A stretch of 64,000 nt of DNA from Viscum album (GCA_963277665.1 OY728122.1:2121970024-2122034023); one strand, 5' to 3'; shown: positions 38,437 to 51,490, numbered from the stretch's first letter. Program-made: numbers and translations. The notes: a model not told the origin generated them from the letters alone.

Positions 38437-41400
38437 TGTAATTCCCTGACCCCAGAAGCCTATAGTCGGGGAATTATTTTCATACATTGAAATGATTACA
38501 TGTAATAAAGCCCCGGAGGACCGATTAGTTTAGTAGGTTGGGAAAATATATTACATACATGAACATTATATTAAAATTTCAAACAAAAAATAAAAAATAG
38601 ATAATCCATTTAGAATTCCATTATTATTTTAGCTTAATCCTGCAAATATAACGCAATACACTTCTTAGAATCACAGAAAAATAAAACATAATAAAAGGTG
38701 AGCTCAGATCCTCAGTAAAGATAAAAAAAATATAGCAGAAGCTATCATAAATAATCATAAATGTTTAGGGAAAGGTATAAAATTGAACTATAAGCCCTTT
38801 AAAAATAATAATAAGCATAATTTGGAAAAGATAAATCAAATAATTATATTTAATTATTCACAATGATATTATACTAGTCAAATAATAACATGTAACTTTA
38901 ACAACTATTCTCATAATGATGGAATGCGTATTTCTGGACATCATCACAACAAAGTCCAGGCCTCATGCCAATAACATAAATATAAATTTTGTAAATTCAT
39001 TGTTCCAAGAAACTAGTTACTCCCATGAGACTAACCGATGCATCGAGGGGCTATAGCGGGCCCCGCCCGTCACTTACTAATTCCAATGAATTCCACATAT
39101 GAAAATGTTGAAACATAACATAAACATTTGAATTAAAACTAGCATAAGAAAATATTTTTACCACATACCATGAATGGTATAAAAATAACACATCTAGAGT
39201 CAAAAATATCATGAATCATTTAATACGACATAAAATATTGTATTATAATAAATCAACATCAATCAAGAATAATATCCGGTATAGGATGTTAACATAGGTG
39301 AAAATGATCAGTAAAACTCATTGAGGGAAATATCCCTATTTTGTGAAATAATTTAAAAGTCACACATTTTGAAAGGAATAAATTTAAAAGATACTTTTGA
39401 ATCATAGTGTTCAATACCACTTTAAATATTTTGAAAGGAATTAACATTATAAAATAATAAATTCTTAAAATCATTTTGAAAACATGGACATTAATTAAAT
39501 ATATTTAGAAAAATAAATCCTTAAAACATTTAAAATGATGATCTAGTTAAATATTACCATAAATACAACCTTAAAATAATAATTTTAAAAAAATATTATT
39601 AAACGTGTAAATGGATGATAAATATGACCCAGTAAACACTTACATATAAACAATTTCGGATAATAATTAGATTGAGGAATTTACCCTTACCATGTACTTT
39701 ACTTTAGTCGAAGGAATTTTTAACCTCTTGTACAATGAAAATTTTATGTTATTAAATTATACTAGAATCATATTAAAATTTATGATATCATATATGACTC
39801 ATTTATGTCTTTATACTACCCATTTAATAATATTTTCCTTATTAAAACAACATTTCTTGTAATAATTGCTTTCTTTATCGTGCGCGTTTTAACTTATTAT
39901 TCATGATCAAACCACTTACATCATGATTTAAATACTTCTAGAATATAAAAAATTATTTATATATCATATATATTCATAATATAAATAATTATAATAGATA
40001 TATATATATATATATGAAATGCAAACATCGTTCCCGGAGACGGTAGTCCGTACACACACATGAATGTTGTTTATGTTTTCTTATCATGTAGTATAGAATT
40101 TAGTAAATAATATATATTTATCTACATAAATTTATATAATTATAGTAGAAATATTATTTCACATATCTCATTATTAATAAATATATATATTTTTAAAAAA
40201 ATTCTTGAATGGTGATCGTTGAAGATGAATATCCTCGCGTTGTGGAGAGGGTAAGCCATACATACGAATGCGTGACAATATCATTATATTGATGGTAAAA
40301 CAGTGTTTAATTGGATGGTATATTATATATACAGAATCAATAACATGTTATATTAATTATTTAAATTTTATATACTCATTTCTATACCCATCAAAATAAT
40401 GTAGTGTTGAATAACAAACGACACCACAACGTGGAGATGGTAAGCCTGACGTATGCACGTATGGTGACTTTGAAATCCATAAGATGAATATAATATTGAA
40501 TATATTTTTAACATATTTATAAAAACATATTAGTATGTATATAGTAATGGAGTTGTAATGTTTTTATAAAAAATAACAATGAAAAATGAAGTGGAATAAG
40601 AATAAAAGAACTTTCAAAGAGGTGATGAAATAATTACCTCTTCTTCAGGTGCTTCCTTTTGATTTGAACAAAAGGGGTCCAAAGGATTACATTATGATCA
40701 AATTAAGTCCTCTAGGATGACGTAAGTGTAGTTTTTATGAGATTTGAGCAGGGGTCGGCCGAGCCAAATGGCTTTGTAAGTGTAAATTTAAGAGAAGGGG
40801 AGGTTCCCTTTTATAAGAGAGGTGAGAGGCACACTAGGAAAGGCTTGAAATGTTAATTTATTATAAAATTCTTTTCCATTTATAATATCTCTGAGTAGTT
40901 TTATTTCAATTCTAAGGCAGTTATTGGTCAAAATACACTCAAAAAATAGGTTTTAGACATGTTTAGGTCACCATATTAACCTCATCATTTATATTTAACT
41001 ATTAGTTAAATAGTTTAACTTTTACCACGTCTTTTGGTATTTTTATATTACCTGGTTAATAGAAATTCTATAAAATGAAAAAAGAAGTAGAAGTTTCTAA
41101 CTAATGAAAATTATATTTTTATAAATGTACTTTGGATGATTCTTATATTTTTAGAAATATTATATCATTTAATAAAATAGTATTTGTTTTAAAAACTCAT
41201 TTTTGTTTATTTTGACACAATTTAGAATTTGTTTTTGGTTAAAGTAATAAAAAATTAATTACATCAAACAAATACATTGAATATATCATACATGTCATAT
41301 TCACCTTACTAATTCGTGGATGGCATCAAAAGTATCAATTTATATTTATTTTGATATTTATAAAATCAATTATTTTAATCATTCATCAATAAAGTGAATA

Positions 41401-42942
41401 CTGCAATGTCATTATGTCATAAAATAATTTAATTATTAAATGTATAAAAATTATAAATAAAATACAATGATGTATGAAATCTTATTAGATTTATAATAAA
41501 TATTTATTGTCTAATTTATCTTTTTTATAACTCTATATTAAAATGGTTTAGTTAATAAAATTTTAATTTAACACTTTTAACACTTGTTGAAATTAAATAT
41601 AATAAATGTCCTAATCTAATCCATGTGGACCTAAAAGGGTCACGTGTTTTTCATAAGGAATATTTGAGTCTAAATAAACATATCCAATAGAATAAGGACA
41701 TGTGTTGGGTAATTATAATATCATTTTAACTTTTATTACCATATTTAATTTTAATTGTGGTAAATTAAAATCAAAAGTCACTATTCACCAAAAATTATTT
41801 TCATCCCATTGAATCACATTTAACTTACTGATGACAACTGGGTGTGTCGGATTTTTAATATTCAATTCCCCAAAGTGGTAAAATTATGTTTTATGAAAAT
41901 TCACAAATGTTCCTAGATTGTGGGTAAAAGACGATAAACAAGTTCAATAAAATTTTATATGTCTAATATTATTATAAAATAACTCCAATGAATTACATTG
42001 GACTAATTTATTTATTATGTACCTATTTTCACATTAATGTAAATTTTAAATTAAAAATAATTATTTAAATGAAAAATTCGGGTTTTATCTACAACGTAGT
42101 GTTTTTCATTACTCATCAAAATTTAAATTTTTTCAGAAAAATACCAAAATTTCACTCAAAAAAATATTGATATTAAAATTTCAAAAATGATGTAAATTTT
42201 ACAAAATAAAAAACTTATATGTTGCATTAAAAAATTTAAAAATATTTCTCACTGTCAAAACTAGAAAGCAGGTTTTTAAGAAGTAAAAATTATCAAAAGA
42301 TTGACTTGTGTTATTGTACAATTTAAATGAGAAATTACATCCAATTCCATATTTTATATTAAATGATAAAAATATAATATAATGATAGTTTAAAACCACG
42401 AAAATTTATAATTTAACACTATAAATTATTTCAATTTTAAAAATTATTTTTAATTAAAATTTAGTATTTTTCACTATTCGTCAAAATATAAAAGTTATCA
42501 AAAAAGTACCAAAAATTATATCCTAACTAAAATTTTATGCCCCAATTATGAAGAATAATTTAGTTTCATTAAATTTAATATATAAAAGTGTAAATATTTT
42601 ATCTAATATGGGTTCTCCATTAAATGGATGAAAACAACATTTTTTTGAAACATACTTATTTTATCTGAAAAATTGAATTTTTTCTTATATTATGTCTAAG
42701 AAACCCAATAGATGAATGTTAATATTAAATAGAATATATATAAAATTAAAAATGGCATAAATACTATTCATAAAATCTTTTGAAACAACTATTTTGATAG
42801 GTTGTGAAGCGATTGAACTTGGTGGTACATGTCACACAAGGTATTGAATTACTTTAAAGAGATAATGTTCCACTACTGGAAATCAAACCTTTCCCAATGC
42901 TTCTATACCAACTATTTGTAAAAATCGTTGGTATAGGTCCCC

Positions 42943-43297
42943 TTTCCCAACGGTTTGGCCAAACCAATGGGAAAAGTCCACTTTGAGGCCACTTTTCCCA
43001 ACGGTTTGGCCAAACCATTGGGAAAGGGCGGATTTCCCAACGGTTCCGCCAAACTATTGGGAAAATTCTACTTTTTTGCCACTTTTCCCAACAGTTTGGC
43101 CAAACTGTTGGGAAAGGGTGGCTTTACCAATGGTTTATCCAAATCGTTGGGAAAATTTTACTTTCTGGCCACTTTTCCCAAAGGTTTGGCCAAACTGTTG
43201 GGAAAGGGTATGGCTTTCCCAACGGTTTGGCGAAACCGTTGGGAAAAGTCCACTTTGAGGCCACTTTTCCCAACGGTTTGGCCAAACCATTGGGATA
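42943..43297. repeat. palindromic subterminal array of the CACTA element
   Basis: About eight units, each pairing CCCAACGGTTTGGCC with a complementary CCATTGGGAAA-type arm, start near 42944, 43001, 43037, 43086, 43128, 43176, 43219 and 43267. Each unit can fold on itself. The right half (43497-43760) has looser, half-site versions. These are likely transposase-binding repeats. Confidence 0.75.
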
Positions 43298-43404
43298 GGT
43301 TCCCATATTTTTTATGAGTATATTGATTGAATATCGTCAAATAAATAAATATATAAATTACATATGAATATATATTTATTTATTTATACAAATATATTCA
43401 CAAA

Positions 43405-43476
43405 GGATACTCTAGGATAGTGGTAAAGTCATTGATAGATAATGTGGAGGTTGTGGGTTCAAACCTCTACTGGAAA
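43405..43476 (+). repeat. tRNA-like sequence between the CACTA arms
   Basis: An A-box-like stretch (GGATAGTGGTAAAG near 43414) and a T-arm-like GTGGGTTCAAACCTCT near 43453 have tRNA-like spacing. No acceptor stem is seen. It is the only part of the element that is not built from the palindromic repeat, and it looks like a captured tRNA or SINE fragment. It is not a predicted tRNA gene. Confidence 0.4.
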
Positions 43477-43805
43477 TCATTTTTATATATTTACTTATCC
43501 CAATAGTTTCCTCAAACTGTTGGGAAAGACCTAGGGATTGATTTACCAATGGTTCAATGAGAACCGTTGGTAAAAACCATTCCCAACAGTTTTCCAAACC
43601 GTTGTAATAGGTTAATTTTACTAACCTATACCAACGGTTCTTTATAAACCATTGGGATAGGTTTTCCCAACAGCTTACTTCCCTACGGTAGGCAAAACCG
43701 TTGGTATAACATATACCAACGGTTCTGTAGGCTTTCCCAACAATTCAAAACTGTTGGGAAAGACCCCATTTCCAGTAGTGTTCTATAAAATCTCAGGGTG
43801 TTACA

Positions 43806-44827
43806 ATATCAAGTGACAGTCATGGAAAAACTAATTTATCATGGGATGTAGGGAATGTACCATTTTTCATGAGATTATAGGCTCGTTTAGACAGTTTATC
43901 GAGGACTTAGTCATGCCATGTTCTAGCCAGCACCAAGTATTCCTGGTGTATATATATATATATATATATCTATCTATCTATCTACACGTACTAAGTCCAT
44001 ATAAGTGGATGAAATATATTACTGTACTATATATAAATTATTAATTTATATATTTAGTTCCTGACCAAATGTTCATTCCATCCATGATCTGAAGAAGGAA
44101 TAGCCACATGTATTATTTAGGATCCTGAGTAGGATGGTTATTTATTCAGTATTGTGTGTTATTATATATATACTTCGACACAAATATTGCTATGTGCATT
44201 ACATGGAATATCTCTCAACAACGTTGGCAGTTTCATATAGGGGATTTATCTCACACCCAACATGGGATGCCTTTTTTACCCATGTAGATTACTTTTTTGT
44301 AGGTACTAATAAGGTAAATAAACCTGATTCTGATTGTTCATACGTTTTACTTCTAGATTAACCATAATAGAGTAGAATAATGCCAAAGTTTTAGATGATA
44401 GTGGAGTATCCTTTTCACCATTTTTTATTATAGAATGATTTATATGCCTTAATCCTTTTCAACTTTTTTAAATTATCATTCCATGAATCAATTTATAGTA
44501 CACAGGTTAGTGGATTTGGATATTATTTTTTTAGATTATTTGTTATTTAGACTTCCTCACTTATCTCTTATATTTATTTTTTGTACATTCACTCTAATGG
44601 GTTACTAGTATAGTAATATGTTTCTTTTAACATCTTTCATTCACTATTGAATTTTTATTTTTTATCAATTTTTCCCCTATTATATGAGGGTATAATCTCC
44701 CATCTATAACACCTTCAAAATCTCGCTACTAGTTGGAAGCCTCTAGCATATGAGGAGGTGCACATGAGGCTCTGTAAACCAGTAGCTCATGGAATAGTTT
44801 TTATGGATCCCTGGTAGGTATGCTACA
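43806..44827 (+). repeat. P 3' LTR, second part, copy 2
   Basis: It resumes with target repeat ATATC and ends ATGCTACA. It matches 22287-23293 with small indels, mainly a longer TA/TATC microsatellite at 43949-43983. The frames 43841-44044 and 44134-44361 show no domain. Confidence 0.5.
43949..43983. repeat. (TA)n(TATC)n microsatellite
   Basis: Eleven TA units are followed by four TATC-type units. In copy 1 (22437-22450) the run is much shorter, so it expanded after the duplication, or copy 1 contracted. Confidence 0.9.
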
Positions 44828-47800
44828 CTATTTTTATAATTTTAATATAATAACCTATATACATATTCACATCCATATAATGTGTTACAAAATTATCATT
44901 ATAATGTACAAAAAACAACAACCTCATGACCTGATGTCATTTTTCCCATTACGACCTCTCACAAATGGTTATAAGGATGTATAAAATATCTATATTCAAT
45001 ATTTATGATATTTTTGTACATTTTGAATTCCAAAATCTTACAATCCTTCATACTCTCCAAATTGTGGGAATACTATAATGTTTATTTTGTGTGTGTCTGA
45101 CTATTACCTAAAGAAGCAATGTAATTCGTTCACACATTAAATGGAAGGTAATAAAGATGGATTAAATGAAAATATTTTTAATATATGACATAAAAATGAC
45201 ACTATAATTAAAATTCAAAATTTACATTTCTTTTTAAATCCGATTAGAAAATGATAAGTGAGATTAATTATACGAAGGAACAACCATCTCTATGAACTTG
45301 GTATTTCATTTATCATCCATAAAATATATTTATTAATATAAATAATTATATTCATAATATATATATGATATTTATATAGTCTTTAATATTCAGGATATGG
45401 ATGAATTATGATCAAATTTAGAGGAAAAAAAATAAAAAAGTAGAACCTATATGAAAGAAAAAGTAGTTATCACATGTATTGTATCATTAAAATGGAACTA
45501 TTAATAAATTGTTAATAAAAGTCATAAAAAATCATATATGGTTTTATATTTGTAAATATGTTTTATAATATATGTATAAAAAATTAATTTATTATAAAGG
45601 AGGTATGAATTTGTACGATAGAAGTAAAGACATAATACAATGGTTTTTTTCTATATTTTACTACACTAATATGTACGTTATGTTATCCACCAATATTATT
45701 TATTGCTCTTTATATACATCAACTTTGATATATAATATAATTAACATATTAATCCTAATGATAATTGATTTTACATTTTATGTTATTCCTTTATGGGGAT
45801 TATGATACAAATTTACCAATGTGGTAGTGATTTTATATTAAAATATCATCATTTTCCATGATTTTTATGACTATGTTGCCGATTATAAGTTCATATGACT
45901 CATATCTTAAGAAAATAATTATTTTTATTCTCTTTTGATCATTAATTATATATTTATTTAATAGAATTTTTTTCACTATTTATCATATAAAATAAAAATG
46001 AAAATGTTTTTTAGAAAATATAACATTGTTTCTTCTTCGGATAGAAATCTGTTTTCATCCAAACACTTTTTTGTGAAAATGTTTTATATTTTTTTATTAC
46101 ACTATTAATATTTAATGAAGTGGTTACATTGTTTTTAGTTTTTAAGTTTATTTTCAAATAAAAGGCTTTCTAAAAAATTTCATTTATAAATAATTAATGT
46201 TGGAAATGATATTTTCATCAAGAACATTTTTAAATGATAATTTTTTTATTTAATTATAAATTTTCAATTTTATTTTCAAATGAAATGATTTCAAATATAA
46301 TTTATGGATATTAAAAGAAGTGATTATCAATCAAATCTTGTCTTCCCCATAAAACATTAAAAGTTATTTATAATTCAACATAAATCTGTATCTTGGATTT
46401 AATATTTTGATGTAACATATGATTTTATGGAGATATAAACCCAGAATACGATTATTATTATTTGAATAATTTTTTTTTATTTCGGAATTATGTTTATGAA
46501 TCCTATATCACTCCAATAGGTTATACCATGATAAAATTAATATGATACAGAACCGTTCCCATAGGTTTTTATATGATTAAATTTTTATCAATCCCATTTC
46601 AATTCAAGGGTTATGATATGATGAATGTTTTATGATTTTGTGGAACTCATATGTTTTATTTTCAATATGTTAAGGTGGTTACATTATAATAAACTGTAGT
46701 TTTAACATTATAACCATAAATGGTTTAATATATATTCATTAGTCCCATCATTATAACAATCCATGTTAGGTGGTGAGGGAAAGAACATACAACGGTTCAT
46801 TGTGAGGTACTTCACCCTACACTCGAACTATGATTTTTTTATCATTTGTTAAGGAATAATGTGTATAAATATAATTCCATCAGCATATTATAATCACATT
46901 ATATGAGAGGTATTGTTTTTTTTTATATTGGATTTTTTATATCATAATTTAATGTGGAAAATGAAGATAAAAAATGAAAGTATTTAGTATAGAGTCTTAC
47001 CTCTTTATCACAATAGATTTTTCAAATCTCATCTAAAGGAAAATAGGGTTTATATTTTGAGAATAAATGAAACTATATAACCTGGATAACATTTTTAGTG
47101 TGGAAGTTTTATAGAGGATTTTTTTACATATGTATAAATTTTAATAAATAAGTAATTTTAGGATGATCCATTTTATAAGTTAGGTTGGTGGAATAGTTTT
47201 AAATTTGAATTGTTTTAAATAATTATTAAGGTAAAATCATAGTAAAATGGATCAAAATTGATTCTACTTCAATGGGGATATATATTAGGATATAAGTATG
47301 TTTAACCAATATAATTTCGGAATGCTATTTTTCTCTTTTAATAATAATAACCTTAGTTTTTTCCCGAGTAAACTCATTTTATCATTAACCATGGAAACAA
47401 ATTATTTATGTTTATAAAATTCAAATGAAAAAACGAATGTGACATCATTATCAAATCATGAAGAAAAAGAATCAAAAAATTTAACAAATTTTATAAAAAT
47501 TAATTTATATAAGTGGAAGAAATAAATTTAAAAATATATAGATACAAAATGATGAATAGTTTTTTTCCATGAAAAAATAATTTTTAATGATTAAAATGAT
47601 TATACATTTTATTTATGAATATTAATGATCATATTTTAAATTTAAATAAGTAATCATTAAATATATTATTAATTAGTCATTATTACATATTATTTTAATT
47701 AAATCAAATGGTTAAATATGTTTTCACGTAAAAAATAAGTATGAAAAATTTCCCTTTTTTATGTCTAAAATATTGTTTTTATTTCTATAAAATTGACCAT

Positions 47801-48105
47801 ATTTACGTGGTCAATTTTAAATATTATAAAATAAATATATTTAAATGGGGTATAATGTAAAATCTTTTTAGGGGAATTTATAAAAAACAATATAGTGTTA
47901 TTTTGAAATTAAAAGATTAATATCAAAATGCATTCTATCAAATTGAATTATTTTAATATATATTAAAATTTGAATTGAACTATATTTTCATGAAAATAAA
48001 ATGATCACATATAATAATTGAAGAAAATGTGTTAATATTTTTCCCTCTATAACTAATTTATCCTAAAAAATTTCATGTATGACACTTTATCAATGAAGGT
48101 GGATT
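44828..48105 (-). repeat. M 3' LTR remnant, copy 2
   Basis: This is the duplicate of 23294-26574, ending ATCAATGAAGGTGGATTG. Length is nearly the same (3278 against 3281). It is AT-rich with no supported gene; the frame 45572-45805 has no recognisable domain and is not kept intact in copy 1. Confidence 0.4.
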
Positions 48106-48119
48106 GTTCTTCTTTAAAA
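48106..48119 (-). promoter_or_regulatory. candidate M polypurine tract
   Basis: The minus strand reads TTTTAAAGAAGAA beside the inferred LTR end. It is purine-rich, but the LTR boundary itself is inferred. The same bases occur at 26575-26588. Confidence 0.35.
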
Positions 48120-49449
48120 CATCCCCAGGTCTCCACTTTGCTAATTATATTTTATGATTTCCCCAATGTACCATTTATTGTCTGAGTAATTTTATTCAAC
48201 AAAATAGATTCTATGCTTTCATAAATCATGATAGTATCTTCATAGTTTGGTTGATCATGTAAAAATTATATTCTGTTACCAGCGATCACATGTATTATGT
48301 ATGGTATATACATACATAGAAATGAGAAATAGAACACTTCATTTACCATAGAGAGGTGTAGTGACGATTATAATTGGGAAGACATAGAACCAATGATATT
48401 TAGAATTTCAAAAGATTTTATGTTCATGGGATGAGTTTTTATTTCTCATCGAACCATTATAACAATTCCAATGATATTTTTTCATGGAAACCTAGTCTTG
48501 CACTTAAAATTACAAATCATTAATTAAATTATAGTTATAAACATGATTCCTTCATTTATATTATTTAATATTCTTATGACTACTCGTTACCTATAGGGAT
48601 GACTATTCAATAATTATTGGTCTTATAATCTTATTTTCACAGAAATCATGTAAACAAGATGATGTATGAAATATATTCTATATAATTCTCTATATGAAAA
48701 CATTAGGATACTAAATTAGAATCTATTGTTATAGTAAATCTAATAAATGTTAAATATTGATCTTATATACCATTAATGTCAAATAAACATGACCTCACTG
48801 CGCCTTCTAATGTTTTAATATTAATTTCACACTATCTATTGATTTGATTATGATAGGGTTTTCTCAAACGAATCTAGTAATAATAGTTATTATGAACAAA
48901 TTTCTAGAATATTATATGAAAATCAAGGATCTCAGTCAAAAAACATTATATGAGGTTCACTATAAATTCTTTATTATTTGTCCTTAAATAGAACACCATT
49001 TTAAATTCTAATTTTATAGTGAGTAAATGTGAGGATTTGGGTGGGTGATCAATAATAACCCATAGAGAACCATTCTTCCATAAAGATTACAGTAATCCAG
49101 TGATAATTTTTAAATAGATACCATCTTATTTCATCATAAAAATATAAAGCGCTTACATCAAACCTCTAGGTTGTTTTCATGAATACAATAATTATTGAAA
49201 AAGAAATAATCTTGTTACATAAATATAAATTTTATACTTTATATTATACCATAAAATATTTTCATCAAATAGTAATACATCATGGTTCTAAAAGGATTTA
49301 TGGGGAAATTTGAACTTTTAAAATAATATAATTATTTCATTTTCAAATCATGTATATATTTAACACAAATAATATTTCCAAATTTCAATACCATAACATC
49401 ATAAACAAATCCTTCCAATTTCCCATATACAAATAGTTTATATTTATTT
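48120..49449 (-). pseudogene. M integrase relic, copy 2
   Basis: The minus-strand frames show the integrase order. The zinc-binding part has FPINPFRTMMYYYLMKIFYG near 49255-49316, aligning with the usual IHPG..KMY.DL.. pattern. A core strand SLWVIIDHPPKSSHLL lies near 49025-49075, matching the WV.VDR.TKSAHF motif. PYHNQINR (48835-48858) stands for HPQTDGQ, followed by NIKTLEGAVRSCLFDI and DQYL, matching the region after the catalytic Glu. The Asp expected before TGL is lost. Integrase inserts the cDNA into host DNA. The frame continues upstream into RNase H at 49470, and it is here that the tandem block ends. Confidence 0.75.
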
Positions 49450-49469
49450 TGAATATTCACCTAATTAGG

Positions 49470-50000
49470 CTGGGATTAATTTATCATTTATTTCATATAT
49501 ATAATAAAAATTAATTTTATAAAAATATTATGCATCCCCTTCATTGAAATATCACATATCCGTTACTATTAAATAAATGAAAATATGATCTATAATAATC
49601 CTCATTTTATTTGGAAAACAATATCTTTTAAGATCAATTCCTCTTTTATATTATTTACTATCCATCAGCTATGTTTTATAGAAAAATAAAAATCCATGAA
49701 TAAATCAATCGATCACCTTTTACCCATGTTTATATCCTTATATAGAAAGATATATTTCTAACTCTTATAATATTTTTATATCTAAAATAATTCAAAATAG
49801 ATATAAAAAGTCAATATAATCAAGGAAAATATTACAAATGGAAACTCAATATAATGGGATGGTTTGCTTTTTTCATCTGGTTTTAAAATTGTTGATTCGC
49901 TATAAATAAATTTATCATTCCACATTTTCACACAACCACATCACTTGATCGATGCATCACTATACATCTGAAATTTGTTATTTCTAAATTTAAGAGTCAA
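49470..50000 (-). pseudogene. M RNase H relic
   Basis: MYSDAS (49951-49967) matches the VY.DAS start of gypsy RNase H. IYSESTILKPDEK follows near 49870-49915, matching the VIAYASRQLKPHEK block. Downstream sequence is too damaged to place DHKSL or VVADALSR. It is single-copy: the tandem block stops just to its left. RNase H removes the RNA template during cDNA synthesis. Confidence 0.6.
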
Positions 50001-50089
50001 TACAATACCACATACCAATCCTCTCCTCAATTGGTATAAGTATTATTAACATTCCATTAACTATAATATAATAAATACATTATGTAAAT

Positions 50090-50860
50090 TCTTGGATAAA
50101 TTGATTGGTAATTCGGAAATATTATATACACATCTCAAATAATCGCGTACAAAACTAATATAAAAACATGCATTGGTTATGTTAATCGGATCATGAAAAC
50201 CATTGAAATCCATTTTATTCAAATGATAAAATGATATTCCATCCCAACTGAATATATTTCCACAAAAATACAGTTTTTAATTATATAATTCAGAGTTTTT
50301 AAACATCACATATGCCACTTATTCTTTATGAGTCCAATGAATGATTTTCAGTTGATTTTGACGGTCCACATAACATTTAGGGTACACCAATATATCCTCG
50401 ATAAATATCAAAATAATATTATAATGATATTCAGGGAATTATTTATTAATATCATCCATAAAAATAATGGTTACATTTATCAATCCAAAAATAATCACTA
50501 CAAACTTTAAATTTCTATACCACTTTAACAATATTACCATAAAGAGTATTTCCTTCAATATAACAAATTTATGATATCAATAATGAATGGAAAATAATTG
50601 AAACTTTTTTTTGTGCTTGAACTTTTCTAAAATATAATAAATTAATGGAAGATGAAACAATTTTCATTAAATTAAAATAATTACTTTCCCTATAAAAAAT
50701 TCACAACACATAGAGAATTCTTTCATTAAAATAAAAATAACATGTTCTTCCTTTGGTGAAGCATCGGGGCATATAAGTCCCTTATCAAGAAACAATTTTT
50801 TCATTAACTTCTTCAATTCCACAGTGTTCATTGTACACAGAGTCATTCAAATAATATATT
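50090..50860 (-). pseudogene. M reverse transcriptase relic
   Basis: Minus-strand pieces in RT order: ELKKLMKKLFLDKGLICPD (near 50765-50820, matching the ELK..L..LLDKGFIRPS start), VIFILMKEFSMCCEFF (near 50690-50745), then FPEYHYNIILIFIEDILVYP (near 50379-50440), which corresponds to the F.DDIL.YS catalytic block with the first Asp changed to Glu. A tail near 50100-50250 recalls the GYYRRF region. Stops and a frameshift separate the pieces. RT copies element RNA into cDNA. Catalysis is not expected here. Confidence 0.7.
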
Positions 50861-51149
50861 AATGAGGGAGTAAATCCATTGAAAATATATCTTTATGATA
50901 TAGAAAATATCCTCCTAATTCCGTAAGAAATACTTCATTGTATTATTTTACAATATATACATCCCTATTTTTATATTACGCTTCCAATATATATATTGGG
51001 ATTTCTCTTCATCCCACAAAATCTCATTTAAAATAGTTATTGGAGGTGAATATTGACATTACCCAAAGGTTGTAGTCTCCCTAAAAATGTCATTTAATTC
51101 CATCTCTTCATCATAAATAGTATTTTACTTCAAATGGAAAGAAATTTTT

Positions 51150-51490
51150 TCATTATATTTTTAATTCGATTACATTCCAAATATTATATCAAATTAAATC
51201 ATTGTTAAAATTATAAATTCTAAAAATATCGTAGCTATATGCATCATAGTGTGAATTGACTAACACATTCTTATCATGGTATGATTTTTACTACGAGCCT
51301 TATCTGATAACTCCCCAATATAGTTCGTAGGAGAATCTATAATTTCAATATAATACAAGGAAGACATAGAATTTTTATTATTATTAATAAAATAAATAAT
51401 TTTCATTATGTGATTCTACAATTAATGAACCTATCACCACATCTTTAGGTACTTTAAATACAACTTTAGTGGTCACATATGCTTGGGATT
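51150..51490 (-). pseudogene. M protease relic
   Basis: QAYVTTKVVFKVPKDVVIGS (51430-51488) matches the stretch before the protease active site in gypsy polyproteins (RAFAMT....DVVTGT type). FDIIFGM (51173-51193) matches the C-terminal DVILGMDWL block at suitable distance. The DSGATH active site itself is not recognisable. Protease cuts the polyprotein. Position between gag and RT supports the call. Confidence 0.5.

Larger units (their letters stand above)
42871..43780. mobile_element. non-autonomous CACTA DNA transposon, 910 bp
   Basis: The ends are inverted: CACTACTGGAAAT at 42871-42883 and ATTTCCAGTAGTG at 43768-43780. The 3-bp target repeat TTC flanks it (42868-42870 and 43781-43783). L copy 1 gives the empty site (GATAATGTTAAATGAAATCT near 22256-22275). 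CACTA elements move by a transposase that binds subterminal repeats. Here the interior is almost all such repeats and there is no transposase, so an outside source would be needed. The open frames across it (42955-43317 and others) are by-products of the repeats. Confidence 0.9.
31615..43805 (-). mobile_element. L (copy 2): LARD/TR-GAG-like retrotransposon
   Basis: This is the duplicate of 10883-22286: left LTR 31615-36062, interior 36063-38436, right LTR 38437-43805. The target repeat is perfect here, ATATC at 31610-31614 and 43806-43810. A CACTA element lies 25 bases from the right LTR end. The gag relic is less damaged than in copy 1. Confidence 0.8.
38437..43805 (-). repeat. L 5' LTR, copy 2, interrupted by CACTA
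   Basis: It runs from TGTAATTCCC to GGGTGTTACA (43805). It is 5369 bp with the CACTA element and its target repeat, and 4456 bp without them. The CG-containing modules lie near 40028, 40232 and 40425 and the TATA box at 40807-40818. The frames at 39289-39474 and 42199-42399 have no recognisable domain. Confidence 0.8.
27958..49449 (+). repeat. 20.7-kb tandem duplication, copy 2
   Basis: This is a direct copy of 7231-27928. The join at about 27929-27957 leaves roughly 28 bases that I cannot assign to either side. Homology ends at 49449 in TATATTTAT, after which the single-copy part of M continues. It is longer than copy 1 mainly because of the 910-bp CACTA insertion at 42871. Copy-private indels, and 7 to 15 differences per 100 in samples, argue against an assembly duplicate. 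Confidence 0.85.

Noticed and set aside
42955..43317. Repeat protein encoded by the CACTA arm (several overlapping frames on both strands)
   Set aside because: The frames exist only because the palindromic DNA repeat lacks stops; all are repeats of the same DNA unit.
42943..43760. CRISPR-like array
   Set aside because: Repeats are palindromic, variable and unevenly spaced, with transposon ends around them in a plant-type sequence.
7231..49449. Assembly artefact (both haplotypes joined in tandem)
   Set aside because: Sampled divergence of 7 to 15 per 100 and copy-specific insertions are too large for usual allelic copies, though spanning long reads would settle it.
7231..49449. The two 20.7-kb copies as LTRs of one giant element
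   Set aside because: They are directly adjacent with no interior, and each contains complete LTR pairs of its own.
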